Positions 8,363 through 17,321 of a stretch of DNA of 64,000 nucleotides are shown here, piece after piece. A program made the position numbers and the translations under genes. How positions within the stretch are numbered: the stretch's first letter is position 1; each line of letters starts with the position of its first letter. Location of the stretch: assembly GCA_010672825.2 (NCBI GenBank), contig JAAHFU020000003.1, positions 930,001 to 994,000 of the forward strand. Direction: 5' to 3'. The stretch comes from Leptolyngbya sp. SIO1E4 (lineage in GTDB: Bacteria; Cyanobacteriota; Cyanobacteriia; Phormidesmidales; Phormidesmidaceae). A model generated the notes under the pieces. That model saw nothing but the letters and a program-made list of their open reading frames with translations, was not told the DNA's origin and made no database searches.

Positions 8363-8763
8363 AGATGAATGAAATTCTCTTGCGGTGTTGTAGATCAGCT
8401 TACTTCGAACTGGGGTGCCGCGATTCTATAAGTTGCGGCTCTAGTCAAGACAGGCCGATGCAGGAAATATCAATAGCCCTGTTCATTTGAGTTCAGGACA
8501 TCTGGGTCAAGATGGGGCTAGGGTATGTCTTATCTGAATGCAAACCCCTTAATTTTTCAGGGTAACGTCACTGTAATGACCTGCATACCCCTGCCTAGAC
8601 TCGTTTGCAGATTCCTGCTGGTTACATCAACGAGACTTTCAATCCATACAGTAAAAACTTCACTAGCAATATACCCTCCACAATCAGGGCTGTCTTCCTA
8701 ATATCTTCATATTGTTTTGTTCTAATGGTGCCATTCACTTAGATGATTTCATCGTGAAGACCA
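8363..8763. other. Divergent dapL/psbA upstream region
   Basis: A 401-bp region with no gene. It holds one copy of the dispersed C-rich repeat (minus orientation, about 8471-8545) and the AT-rich leader of psbA. I see no strong Shine-Dalgarno before the psbA ATG, only GAAGA. Promoter elements could not be assigned with confidence. Confidence 0.45.
8471..8545 (-). repeat. Dispersed C-rich intergenic repeat, copy 1
   Basis: Read on the minus strand it contains CCCTAGCCCCATCTTGACCC and then AGATGTCCTGAACTCAA, matching copies near 20.4, 45.0, 51.5, 55.4 and 58.9 kb. The heptamer block is degenerate in this copy. Confidence 0.7.
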
Positions 8764-9843
8764 ATGACTACTTCTCTCCAACGTCAAGATATAAGCTCAT
8801 GGGAGAGATTCTGTAATTGGGTGACTAGCATCGAAAACCGACTCTATGTTGGCTGGTTCGGTGTCTTAATGATCCCACTTCTCGGAGTCTCTATCAGCGT
8901 TTTCGTAACAGCGTTTATCGCTGCTCCTCCTGTTGACATTGATGGCATTCGTGAGCCACTCGCTGGTTCGCTGCTCTATGGCAACAACATCATTACTGGA
9001 GCTGTGGTTCCCTCGTCTAATGCAATTGGCCTGCATTTTTATCCAATTTGGGAGGCTGCATCTCTTGATGAATGGCTCTACAACGGTGGGCCTTATCAAA
9101 TGATCGCTTTTCACTACATTCCGGCCCTACTTTGTTACATGGGTCGAGAGTGGGAGTTGAGCTATCGCTTAGGGATGCGCCCTTGGATTTGCGTGGCCTA
9201 TTCTGCGCCAGTGGCTGCAACCTCCTCTGTATTTCTGATTTACCCCATTGGTCAGGGCAGCTTCTCTGATGGCCTACCGATGGGCATCAGCGGGACATTC
9301 AACTTTATGTTCGTCTTCCAGGCAGAGCATAATATCCTGATGCACCCGTTCCATATGCTAGGGGTTGCAGGGGTGTTAGGAGGATCCTTGTTCTGTGCTA
9401 TGCACGGTTCTCTGGTCACTTCTAGCCTCATTCGCGAGACCACCGATCTCCAATCCCAAAACGACGGCTACAAGTTTGGTCAAGAAGCTGAAACTTATAA
9501 TATCCTTGCAGCTCACGGATATTTCGGTCGCTTGATCTTCCAATATGCCAGCTTTAATAACTCACGCTGGCTACACTTCTTCCTGGCAGCATGGCCGGTT
9601 GTGTGTATTTGGTTTGTAGCCCTGGGTATTAGCACCATGGCCTTTAACCTCAACGGATTCAACTTCAATCACTCCATCCTTGATTCTCAAGGGCGCGTGT
9701 TACCTAGTTGGGCCGATGTGGTCAATAGGGCTAACTTAGGCTTTGAAGTTCTGCATGAGCGCAACGCTCACAACTTCCCTCTAGATTTAGCAAGCGGAAC
9801 TGAAGTTCCAGTTGCCTATACGGCTCCTGTAATTCCCGCTTAG
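8764..9843 (+). CDS. psbA: Photosystem II D1 protein, divergent isoform
   Basis: A 359-residue reaction-centre protein of photosystem II, a thylakoid membrane protein with five transmembrane helices. Canonical ligands are present (numbering of ordinary 360-residue D1, this protein plus 1): Tyr161, Asp170, Glu189, His190, His198, His215, Ser264, His272, His332, Glu333, His337, Asp342 and Ala344 before a removable tail. It is therefore a functional D1, not a rogue form lacking the Mn ligands. Position 130 is Glu (high-light type) and Gly80 is kept, unlike the microaerobic D1' form. Unusual residues are the run YIPALL at 119-124, Val at 286, Ala at 243, and helix A ([13 protein letters not shown]). 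It stands alone with its own terminator. Confidence 0.97.
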   Translation: MTTSLQRQDISSWERFCNWVTSIENRLYVGWFGVLMIPLLGVSISVFVTAFIAAPPVDIDGIREPLAGSLLYGNNIITGAVVPSSNAIGLHFYPIWEAASLDEWLYNGGPYQMIAFHYIPALLCYMGREWELSYRLGMRPWICVAYSAPVAATSSVFLIYPIGQGSFSDGLPMGISGTFNFMFVFQAEHNILMHPFHMLGVAGVLGGSLFCAMHGSLVTSSLIRETTDLQSQNDGYKFGQEAETYNILAAHGYFGRLIFQYASFNNSRWLHFFLAAWPVVCIWFVALGISTMAFNLNGFNFNHSILDSQGRVLPSWADVVNRANLGFEVLHERNAHNFPLDLASGTEVPVAYTAPVIPA

Positions 9844-9879
9844 ACCAAGGTTTCCTTGGACGAAATGCGTCAAACATAG

Positions 9880-9907
9880 AGCGTCTTCCCACAAGGAAGG
9901 CGCTTTT
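9880..9907 (+). terminator. psbA terminator
   Basis: AGCGTCTTCC and GGAAGGCGCTTTT form a 9-bp stem (one G-U) with a CACAA loop and a short T run, 37 nt after the psbA stop. A second small CCAAGG-TTT-CCTTGG hairpin lies at 9845-9859. Confidence 0.8.
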
Positions 9908-9993
9908 CTTATGGCTAAGGGACTGGTATGGGATGCTTTCACAATGTCTATCGAACGCTTATTGTGATCGCTATAGCCCCTTAAAACCCTCTG

Positions 9994-10350
9994 ATGGAAA
10001 TCACACAACTGCTCCCTAGCGAACTGACGCCAGCCAATGGGCTGGCAGCACTCCAGGCAAACAATGGGCAGGAATTTGTCCAACTGTTTGACCATGGCAC
10101 GTTAGCAATCGAATATTACAGACCCGAGAAGTATGATCGCCAGCAGCCCCATGAGCGGGACGAAGTTTACGTGGTCGCCTCAGGAACCGGATACTTTGTC
10201 AATGGCGAAACTCGGCATCCTTTCAAGCCGGGTCAGGTGTTGTTTGTGCCTGCAGGTGTCGTTCATCACTTCGAAGACTTCACCGATGATTTTGCGACCT
10301 GGGTTTTCTTCTACGGGCCGGTGGGGGGTGAAAGTAAAGGGGAAGTGTGA
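9994..10350 (+). CDS. Cupin-domain protein (118 aa)
   Basis: A single-domain cupin. Motif 1 reads QPHERDEVYVVASGTGYF (about 50-67) and motif 2 PGQVLFVPAGVVHHFEDF (about 79-96), giving His and Glu positions suitable for a metal site. Small stand-alone cupins bind or convert diverse small molecules, so the substrate cannot be predicted. It precedes, on the same strand with a 60-nt gap, two amino-acid ABC permease genes and may share their transcript. Confidence 0.85.
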   Translation: MEITQLLPSELTPANGLAALQANNGQEFVQLFDHGTLAIEYYRPEKYDRQQPHERDEVYVVASGTGYFVNGETRHPFKPGQVLFVPAGVVHHFEDFTDDFATWVFFYGPVGGESKGEV

Positions 10351-10410
10351 TCAATTGGCTGTGATGAGTCCAACAAAATCGCTGCATTGCCGCTGATAAA
10401 CTCTCCATTT

Positions 10411-11082
10411 ATGGACTATCGCTTTCAATTTCAGGTTATTTGGCAAAATCTGGACCTCCTGGTGTTGGGGGTCTGGCTGACCTTTAAACTCTCAGCGCTG
10501 GCAACGGTTTTGGGACTATGTGTCGGCATGTTGGGAGCCATTGCTCGGATTTCAGGGAACTGGCTGCTGCAGGCGATCGCCACTGGCTATGTTGAGGCCA
10601 TTCGAAACACACCTTTTTTGGTGCAGTTGCTGTTCATATTTTTTGGCATCTCTACGCTGGGGCCAAAACTCGGTGCCGATCAGGCCGCATTACTGGCGCT
10701 GACTATCAATTTTGGCGCCTATGCCACAGAAATTATTCGCGGCGGCATTTTAGGTATTCAACAGGGACAAATTGAGGCAGGCATGTCGCTGGGGTTTAAG
10801 CGGCTACAAGTCTTTCGCCATATTGTTCTCCCTCCGGCGATCGCCACTATCTATCCTGCCTTAACCAGCCAAGTGGTCTTGCTGATGCTGCTTTCTAGCG
10901 TGGTGTCTCAAATCTCGGCAGAGGAGTTGACCTTTACCGGAAATTTCTTGCGATCACGCACCTTCCGAGACTTTGAGGTATATCTGGCGATCGCACTCAT
11001 CTATGCCGTTCTGGCACTGAGCCTTAAGCTGATTGCCCATCTCCTTCAGAAACGACTCTTTCGATTCCAAAGATATCTCTAG
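10411..11082 (+). CDS. Polar amino-acid ABC transporter permease (HisM/GlnP family)
   Basis: A 223-residue inner-membrane permease with about five transmembrane helices. It begins MDYRFQFQVIWQNLDLLVLG, the standard start of the HisMQ family, so ATG 10411 is preferred over an in-frame TTG at 10387. The EAA loop for contact with the ATPase is GGILGIQQGQIEAGMSLGF (about 110-130). It pairs with the second permease 5 nt downstream and the binding protein further on to form a type I importer for polar amino acids. Confidence 0.92.
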   Translation: MDYRFQFQVIWQNLDLLVLGVWLTFKLSALATVLGLCVGMLGAIARISGNWLLQAIATGYVEAIRNTPFLVQLLFIFFGISTLGPKLGADQAALLALTINFGAYATEIIRGGILGIQQGQIEAGMSLGFKRLQVFRHIVLPPAIATIYPALTSQVVLLMLLSSVVSQISAEELTFTGNFLRSRTFRDFEVYLAIALIYAVLALSLKLIAHLLQKRLFRFQRYL

Positions 11083-11087
11083 ACAGC

Positions 11088-11735
11088 ATGCGCGACTTTA
11101 CCTATGCCGAAATCATCTTCGCCCTCCTCTGGGCAACCCGTTGGACAATTCTGTTGTCTGCCATCGCCTTCATCTGCGGAGGGGCGACTGGGATTTTGAT
11201 GACTCTAATGCGCATTTCACCCCTCCGACCTATTCAGTTCGTTGGGCTGGTCTACATTGAAATCATCCAGGGCATTCCCTTACTGATTCAGTTTTTGCTG
11301 GCTTTCTTTGGCCTCAGCGTCATCGGCATTGAAATCTCATCGTGGGCCGCCGCAACTCTGGCCTTAACAACCTTCACGAGTGCGTTTCTGGCAGATATCT
11401 GGCGAGGGTCTATTCAAGCGATTCCCAAAGGTCAGTGGGAGGCCTCTTCGGCCTTAAGTTTGAACTACTTTCAACAGTTAGGGTTGGTTATTTTACCTCA
11501 GGCTGTGCGCACCTCAGTCCCCCCGACGGTGGGGTTTCTAGTACAGGTCATTAAGGGAACTTCCCTGGCTTCAGCCATTGGCTTTATCGAACTTGCTCGC
11601 TCTGCGACCAATATTACCAATGTCACTTTTGAGCCTTTTCTGGTTTACTTGTCAACGGCGATCATTTATTTCTTAATCTGTTTTCCAATTTCCATCTTGA
11701 GCCGTCGTTTAGAAAAACGATTAGCCTATGATTAA
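11088..11735 (+). CDS. Polar amino-acid ABC transporter permease, second subunit
   Basis: A 215-residue HisM/GlnP-type permease. Family marks are YIEIIQGIPLLIQF (about 64-77) and the EAA loop WRGSIQAIPKGQWEASSAL (about 106-124). It starts 5 nt after the stop of the first permease, so the two are co-translated and probably heterodimerise in the membrane. No ATP-binding (GlnQ/HisP) gene follows, so the importer must borrow an ATPase encoded elsewhere. Confidence 0.92.
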   Translation: MRDFTYAEIIFALLWATRWTILLSAIAFICGGATGILMTLMRISPLRPIQFVGLVYIEIIQGIPLLIQFLLAFFGLSVIGIEISSWAAATLALTTFTSAFLADIWRGSIQAIPKGQWEASSALSLNYFQQLGLVILPQAVRTSVPPTVGFLVQVIKGTSLASAIGFIELARSATNITNVTFEPFLVYLSTAIIYFLICFPISILSRRLEKRLAYD

Positions 11736-11935
11736 TTCTGAAGAGAATCCTAAGAAATCTTTTTCCGTAATCGTGAAAGCTGACAGAAGGTTATCTTCAG
11801 TTGATAGTTGAGTCTTGTTGATGTTACCCACCTCAAGGTTCAAAGAACTTTGTTCTAGAGAATAACTGTGATGGCAGCAAAGGCTTCATCAGGGGAAATC
11901 AACGGCTCAAATCATGTGAGTGTGAGGAATTTTAA

Positions 11936-12793
11936 ATGCGACTTTCGATGCCCAAAAGATGGTTCCAGACAATCGCGATCGCCTGTATTGCCTGTCTCTT
12001 TTCCCTGGTGGCAGTATCCTGCACGGGCGGTGGCTCTGCCCCTGATGCAGTAGCCCAAAATACCACCGAAACCAGCAGCTTAGATGCCATCATTGAGGCT
12101 GGTACCATTCAAATTGCAGTGCCTCAAGACTTTGCCCCGTTTGGGTCGGTTGACGCCAACGGTGAACTCGAAGGCTATGACATTGATGTGGCCAAGCTAC
12201 TTGCTGAAGACCTGGGTGTTGACCTCGAACTGGTGCCTGTCACGAGCGATAATCGCATTCCATTTCTACAGACAGGCAAAGTAGATCTGGTCATTTCTAG
12301 TATGGGAGCCAACCCAGAGCGGGCTAAGTCTGTCTTTTTCTCTATTCCCTATGCACCTTTCTTTTCTGGGATATATGGTTCAACGGAGATCACGGGCGTT
12401 GAAAGTTTTGAAGACTTAAGTGGCTACACTATCGGTGTCACTCAGGGCACTTTAGAGGACTTGGAACTCACTGATTCTGCACCTGAAGGTTTAAATATCG
12501 AGCGATTTGCGGACAATAGCCTCACGGCATCAGCCCTCATTTCAGATCAGGTGGAGCTGATCGCAACTGGCAATGTTGTCGCATCTGAACTGGCAAAAAA
12601 CAACCCAGATAAAGCGATCGAAGGTAAGTTCATCATCAAAGAGTCCCCCGCTCATATTGGGATTCGACGCGGTGAAGTTGACCTATTGCAGTGGGTGAAT
12701 ACGTTCGTCTACCACAAACGACTCGGGGGCGAATTAAATGCCTTTTCTGAAACCTGGTTAGGAGAACCCTTACCACTGCTACCCGCCTTCTAG
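11936..12793 (+). CDS. Amino-acid ABC transporter substrate-binding lipoprotein
   Basis: A 285-residue SBP_bac_3 family protein. Its N-terminal signal ends in a lipobox (LVAVSC, Cys about 29), so it is probably lipid-anchored on the periplasmic side. The two-lobe domain begins at GTIQIAVPQDFAPFGSVD and includes GYDIDVAKLLAEDLGV, the family signature. It lies 200 bp behind the two permease genes on the same strand and is the likely ligand-binding partner, possibly with its own promoter. Ligand class is a polar amino acid by family; the exact one is not predictable. Confidence 0.9.
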   Translation: MRLSMPKRWFQTIAIACIACLFSLVAVSCTGGGSAPDAVAQNTTETSSLDAIIEAGTIQIAVPQDFAPFGSVDANGELEGYDIDVAKLLAEDLGVDLELVPVTSDNRIPFLQTGKVDLVISSMGANPERAKSVFFSIPYAPFFSGIYGSTEITGVESFEDLSGYTIGVTQGTLEDLELTDSAPEGLNIERFADNSLTASALISDQVELIATGNVVASELAKNNPDKAIEGKFIIKESPAHIGIRRGEVDLLQWVNTFVYHKRLGGELNAFSETWLGEPLPLLPAF

Positions 12794-12846
12794 ACGGTAT
12801 GTGCAGGGTGTTGATATCAACGCTGTCTGTGTAGACATGATTGAGT

Positions 12847-12882
12847 TTAAGGGGTGTGCCATGGCCATGACACACCCCTTAA
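12847..12882 (+). terminator. Perfect hairpin after the ABC transporter operon
   Basis: TTAAGGGGTGTG (12847-12858) pairs with CACACCCCTTAA (12871-12882), a 12-bp perfect stem with a 12-nt loop, 54 nt after the binding-protein stop. The U tract is weak, so termination is inferred. Confidence 0.65.
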
Positions 12883-13499
12883 CTGTTCTGCATTCAACAA
12901 CAACGGCCACTTGAACCTCGAAACCATTGGCCCCCCTTGAAAAAATCGCCGAGGACTGGTCGAACGGCGTAAACGCGGGAGACCCCGTCTAATTTCCCCT
13001 AATTCCGCTCGGCAAAAGGGAAGAGCTGGGTTTCCCCCCATGCTTTGGCGCAGCCTGCCCGGAGGGCTTATTACACCTGAAGTGCTGGTTAGGACAATCG
13101 GATTTCCTGGAATCCTTATGCAGCAAGGTTTTGCTTTCTGCCTTCTGCTTTCTACCTTTTGCGATAGGAGGGATTAAGAGAGATCATGCAGCACTGAGAT
13201 GGGCCAAACCGAAATGTGTATCAGCAATAGGGTGGGGTGGGGATGTTCAAGAAGATCAAGCTAGAGCATCTGTTCCGCGATGCCTGAGCCGGGCGCCTTC
13301 ACCCAGTGAATTCTGCTCTGATGCACGAGGTTGTCGTTAAGCTCGGATTAGACTCAATCTAGATGAGCAATTACGACGAGAGCAACTGTCTAATTTTATT
13401 TGATCAATGCAGCAGAAAATCTCTTTTTATTCCTTGGGGATAGATCAAAGAGACTCTTTTTGAATCAAATTAAATTAGAAAGATATCAAAAAATATTGG
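12883..13499. other. Long gene-poor region
   Basis: About 0.6 kb without a convincing gene. It holds a C/G-rich stretch at 12930-13060 that looks like decayed sequence, one copy of the GCAGAAG-type repeat (13073-13166, minus), and an AT-rich part with small imperfect hairpins before the terminator at 13500. A short non-coding transcript ending at that terminator is possible. Confidence 0.4.
13073..13166 (-). repeat. Dispersed GCAGAAG-rich repeat, copy 1
   Basis: On the minus strand this reads CGCAAAAGGTAGAAAGCAGA and continues through AACCTTGCTGCATAAGGATT to CAGCACTTCAGGTG. The same order occurs at 20189-20290 and 58738-58815. Confidence 0.8.
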
Positions 13500-13537
13500 A
13501 AGGTGTGTCACTGTTTTGCGTGTCACACCTTTTTTAT
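13500..13537 (+). terminator. Rho-independent terminator without an obvious upstream gene
   Basis: AAGGTGTG (13500-13507) pairs with CACACCTT (13524-13531) and is followed by TTTTTT. An inner GTCAC/GTGTC extension may pair too. No coding gene ends here on the plus strand, which suggests a short non-coding RNA or a lost gene. Confidence 0.7.
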
Positions 13538-13745
13538 TTACTTGCCAAACGGGCCCCTTACGGTTGTCAATTAATAATATCCCTGCCAAAGATCTGTTTA
13601 GATTAGTATCAAAATACGGAATCACAGATTTTAAAACCTTGTTTCCTTAGGGCATCTAGTGTATTCTAGCCAACCCAACTTTCTAATTATTCTCAGTATT
13701 CTTTGTAGCAGCAAATCACCTAAATCCATATGGAGGTCTGGACAA

Positions 13746-15074
13746 ATGGCTAATCCATACATTCCTAGCGATATTACAACATCTCCTATTATGGGTGAAC
13801 CCACCAGAATTGATCAGATAGCGAATCGGCTCAAAGAGAGGGTGCGCAACAATATCATCACCTTCCTCAAAAAAGAGTTTTCAATTTCTGCACTTGATCT
13901 GTTTAGCAGTGGTCAAAAAGGGCTGCAAGCGCGCCCCCCCTTTTCTTTAGAAACTGCAGAGTTGCTGCTTAAAATTGCTGTTTCTCTGATTGATTTTAAC
14001 GGCAGGCGCTTATGCTCAAAAGCAGATGCCCAGAGGTTTACGCCTCTAGCTAGCACCTATCCTAAAGAATTACAGTATCTCTGGATTTTACTACAGCAAA
14101 ATGGACTGGGTGTAGCTTTATTAAATGTGGGTACTGTAATGTTTATCAAGGCTTGCCAGCCAGATATTCTGCCTCGAGAACGGGTGCCTCGCCATGCAGT
14201 TGTTACTCAACCTGGGGGTAAGCAAGCGATTCGAGAGGGAGATTATGATCACCCCCTGATTCATTATTTTGTTCCTTACCCGATTCCTGAATGGCATGAC
14301 TTCGATCATATTGTTGCCACGGTAATTGATGACCGTTTTGGCAACGACCTAGCAACTATTCAAAAAATTCCCAACAAGTATACTCAGCTCAATTCAGCTG
14401 ATCCAAATTATCTGGTTTATCTCGCACCAGATGACATGACTCAGTTCCCAATAGACTCTGACTATGGAGTTTTTCAGCGGATTGCCCCTTGGTTTTATCG
14501 TCGAGCGCTGCTGCAGGGCATGAATGTTGAAGAAACGACAAATTATGTTTGCGATCGCCTCGTCGGGTTTCTGTGCCGTCGTGAGCCTGCAGGAGATTTT
14601 CGGACTGGAAGAAAGCTATTTTTACCTCACTTTAGCGAAGACTATAATGCCCAGAAAAGAGCTGCTTTAGTGTGGGGGTCTTGGGGTGAAGTGCCATCCA
14701 AAGAGGTGTCGCCTTATATCACATTTCTGGATAAAGAAGAGCCGGGGATAACCCCAGGTTTGATCTATTCAGATGAGAAAACAGCGCATAATGCTGTGCG
14801 CATTCTCTTTGCGATCGCAGAGCATGAAGAGTCTCCTCCTACAGCTAGACGGTTGCTAACTGAGTTAGCCTACGCGCGTGCCAGTATGGCCGCGGCAAAA
14901 ATATCCCTCAGTGAAGCCAATGGGCTTGATTCTGAACTGCAAAAAATTCTGATGGCGCTAGTGGATGCCTATAACTTTGAAGCTCCCAACAATCATCAAG
15001 AGCAGCATCCTGTAATTCCACTCCGTCAATGGGCCAATTGGCACCAGAATACAGAACTCTGCCCCAGCCTCTAG
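13746..15074 (+). CDS. Unknown protein of 442 aa
   Basis: I do not recognise this family. The ATG at 13746 has GGAGG at 13731-13735; the frame is open upstream to 13659 but that part looks non-coding. The product has no signal peptide and no clear membrane helix. It has a mixed alpha/beta composition with recognisable stretches such as RRLCSKADAQRFTPLAS, GDYDHPLIHYFVPYPIPEW and CRREPAGDFRTGRKLFLPHF. The region around residues 185-230 is rich in His, Asp and Pro. It is flanked by an upstream terminator and a gene-free downstream region, so it is probably monocistronic. Confidence 0.75.
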   Translation: MANPYIPSDITTSPIMGEPTRIDQIANRLKERVRNNIITFLKKEFSISALDLFSSGQKGLQARPPFSLETAELLLKIAVSLIDFNGRRLCSKADAQRFTPLASTYPKELQYLWILLQQNGLGVALLNVGTVMFIKACQPDILPRERVPRHAVVTQPGGKQAIREGDYDHPLIHYFVPYPIPEWHDFDHIVATVIDDRFGNDLATIQKIPNKYTQLNSADPNYLVYLAPDDMTQFPIDSDYGVFQRIAPWFYRRALLQGMNVEETTNYVCDRLVGFLCRREPAGDFRTGRKLFLPHFSEDYNAQKRAALVWGSWGEVPSKEVSPYITFLDKEEPGITPGLIYSDEKTAHNAVRILFAIAEHEESPPTARRLLTELAYARASMAAAKISLSEANGLDSELQKILMALVDAYNFEAPNNHQEQHPVIPLRQWANWHQNTELCPSL

Positions 15075-15412
15075 CACCGATTCACACTGCACATTTGCCC
15101 ATAGTCAGGCTCGATCAACAAGTTCTCTTTTAGTTTTATGGGGGGATTGCAGCAGCTGTCACAAAACCCGGTAACATCAGCACAAAATCGTCACGACAGA
15201 TCTTTTGCCATAACAGTTTCTTTTCTATAGAGGATAGTGTGTTGTACACTTCTTCGGCAGCACAACTCTCCTCACGAGAGCTGTTTTGAACATAGGAGGC
15301 ACGCTCTCTAGGATCTGCCAGGCAAGCTCGCAACATCCGAGGCTTTGCCCAGAATTTGAGGATCTAACTGCAGGTTCATCCCAGTCATCTGAGCATTAAG
15401 AGGTATCTCATC
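15075..15412. other. Intergenic region before the ZIP-like gene
   Basis: 338 bp with no supported gene. No repeat copy and no clear terminator seen. Confidence 0.4.
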
Positions 15413-16144
15413 ATGCAAGGGCCGGGTCTTATTTTAGCCATGGGTTTAGCGTTGATTCATGCGTTTGTCTCAAAGCTGAATGTCTCTGTCTTGATTCCTG
15501 AGCATCGATGGATTTCATTTGCAGGGGGAGTTTCCATCGGCTATGTCTTTCTAGAAATTTTCCCCGAACTCAGCCATACCCAGGAAGAGCTAGAACATTC
15601 TGCTTTGCCTTTGTTGGCCTACTTGGAAAATCACGTTTATCTCCTGGCCCTCCTAGGTCTGTTAGTTTTTTACGGCCTCGATATTTTGGCCCTCACCTCG
15701 CGGCGACTCAACCGCGCAGCACACGACAGTGATAGCACTGGCTCTGCGGTATTTTGGATCCACATCACAGCGTTTGCCGGGCTGAATGCAATTTTTGGCT
15801 ATCTGCTCCAGGCGTTAAGTGAGCACAGCTTACTTGAGTGCATCTTGTTTTTCACGGCAGTTGCCCTGCACTTTTTCATCATTGATTATGGTTTGCGAGA
15901 ACACCACAAAACCCCCTATGACCAACAGGGGCGCTGGTTGTTGACCGCTGCAATTATGGTAGGCACGATCGCAGGTCAGGTCATTCATCTCAATGAAGCG
16001 GCGATTTCCATTGTCTGGTCATTTTTGGCTGGGAGCATCATTCTCAATATTCTGAAGCGAGAATTGCCGGATGAGCAGAAGAGCTGCTTTGGCTCTTTTG
16101 TGGGGGGAACAGCCCTTTACACTGGATTGCTGTTGTTGCTCTGA
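15413..16144 (+). CDS. ZIP-like multi-pass membrane protein
   Basis: A 243-residue protein with about seven to eight hydrophobic segments. Its layout recalls ZIP metal transporters: a first block FAGGVSIGYVFLEIFPEL (about 39-56) followed by a hydrophilic Glu/His segment, and near the C-terminus HLNEAAISIVWSFLAGSIIL. The helix with ALHFFIIDYGLREHH (about 143-157) takes the place of the ZIP HNxxEG motif, but the canonical metal-ligand motif is not intact. Metal transport is therefore only a suggestion. It is followed 178 bp downstream by an NAD(P)H-dependent oxidoreductase on the same strand. Confidence 0.7.
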   Translation: MQGPGLILAMGLALIHAFVSKLNVSVLIPEHRWISFAGGVSIGYVFLEIFPELSHTQEELEHSALPLLAYLENHVYLLALLGLLVFYGLDILALTSRRLNRAAHDSDSTGSAVFWIHITAFAGLNAIFGYLLQALSEHSLLECILFFTAVALHFFIIDYGLREHHKTPYDQQGRWLLTAAIMVGTIAGQVIHLNEAAISIVWSFLAGSIILNILKRELPDEQKSCFGSFVGGTALYTGLLLLL

Positions 16145-16321
16145 GGAGGCTCGAAGGAGACTCTGAGGGTGAACGATCCAGCCCCCAGGAGAGACATCCA
16201 GAGCACGAAGCTAAGGAAATGGGAGGTGCTTTCGCGATCGCGACCTCCAGTCCCTGCTGTAGGGGTTGAATCCTATCAGACCGTCTAACTGTTGTTTAAC
16301 TCGTGTTTTTAGGAGAAAGGA

Positions 16322-17107
16322 ATGCCAGATATCTCAAATTCCACCCCAATGTCAGAACAGCTGGCACAGATCACCGACCGTCAATGCAAAACAGCCCCGG
16401 CAAAATACGATGATTTGAAGGCCCTTTTCTTAAACTGCACGCTGAATCGCACACCGATTTTATCCCACACTCGTGGAGTGATTAACATTGCCAAAGCGAT
16501 TTTCGATGCCAATGGGGTACAAACCAAAGTCATTCGCCCGGTGGATTACGAAATCCCGGCAGGTTTAGGGTTAGATATGTCTCAAACCCCCGAGTGGGAC
16601 AGAGACGATTGGCCCCAACTCCAAAAAGAAATTGATGCGACTGATATTTTGGTGCTCTGCACATCAGTTTGGCTCGGGGAGAAAAGCTCTGTTTGCAACC
16701 GAGTCTTAGAGCGGATGTATGGATACACCCATGTGTTGAACGAGAAAGGCCAATACCGGGACTATGGCAAAGTGGGGGCAACGCTCATCACCGGCAATGA
16801 AGATGGCGTTAAGCATTGTGCTATGAACATTCTGTTTTCTCTGTCTCACATTGGCTACACCATTCCCCCCCAAGTTGATGCCGGGTGGTTGGGAGAAGTG
16901 GGACCCGGCCCTTCTTATTTAGATCCTGGATCAGGTGGCCCAGAGAATGATTTCACCAATCGCAACACCACCTTCTTGGCCTGGAACTGTATGCATATGG
17001 CCCGCCTGTTAAAAGACAACGGCGGCATTCCCGCCCATGGGAATCAGCCAGATACCTGGGATGCCGGGTGTAAAACTGACTTTAAAAACCCAGAACACAA
17101 AAGATAA
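16322..17107 (+). CDS. Flavodoxin-like NAD(P)H-dependent FMN reductase family protein
   Basis: A 261-residue protein with the FMN_red/flavodoxin-like fold. The first strand and phosphate loop read LKALFLNCTLNRTPILSHTR (about 36-55). A second flavin-contact loop is TSVWLGEKSSVCNRVLERM (about 118-136), and GATLITGNEDGVKH follows near 156. Family members reduce quinones, FMN or azo compounds in the cytoplasm. A GGAG ribosome-binding site precedes ATG 16322. It stands 214 bp upstream of the large LGFP protein. Confidence 0.85.
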   Translation: MPDISNSTPMSEQLAQITDRQCKTAPAKYDDLKALFLNCTLNRTPILSHTRGVINIAKAIFDANGVQTKVIRPVDYEIPAGLGLDMSQTPEWDRDDWPQLQKEIDATDILVLCTSVWLGEKSSVCNRVLERMYGYTHVLNEKGQYRDYGKVGATLITGNEDGVKHCAMNILFSLSHIGYTIPPQVDAGWLGEVGPGPSYLDPGSGGPENDFTNRNTTFLAWNCMHMARLLKDNGGIPAHGNQPDTWDAGCKTDFKNPEHKR

Positions 17108-17321
17108 CGGATTCAGCTGTCATCCTCAGGCATCCTTGTTCAGGTGTTGAGAGATGCAGTCTTGGGGGATTCCTGCACTTCCCGACATTTTCACGATCGC
17201 TCATTACGGTCAAAACACGCTTCCAGGGAATGCCTGTGGTTCCCCCAGTGTGTTCTCCCGCAGCCGCGATCGCGTTTCCTGGAGGCGTCTCACCTGTTAC
17301 TCTGCAAGGAATCCCCACACT

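Noticed and set aside
8764-9843. Calling the psbA copy a rogue or chlorophyll-f-synthase-type D1
   Set aside because: All Mn-cluster ligands (Asp170, Glu189, His332, Glu333, Asp342, Ala344) are present, unlike those paralogues.
12847-13041. Minus-strand 64-codon ORF
   Set aside because: Covers the terminator hairpin and a C/G-rich stretch and is very Arg/Pro-rich; probably non-coding.
13131-13606. Two plus-strand ORFs of 68-69 codons in the gene desert
   Set aside because: Low-quality composition; the first translates the dispersed repeat and the second runs through the terminator hairpin at 13500-13537.
17154-17321. N-terminal extension of the LGFP protein to ATG 17154
   Set aside because: Sequence is unlike a signal peptide or domain; ATG 17322 has a better ribosome-binding site.
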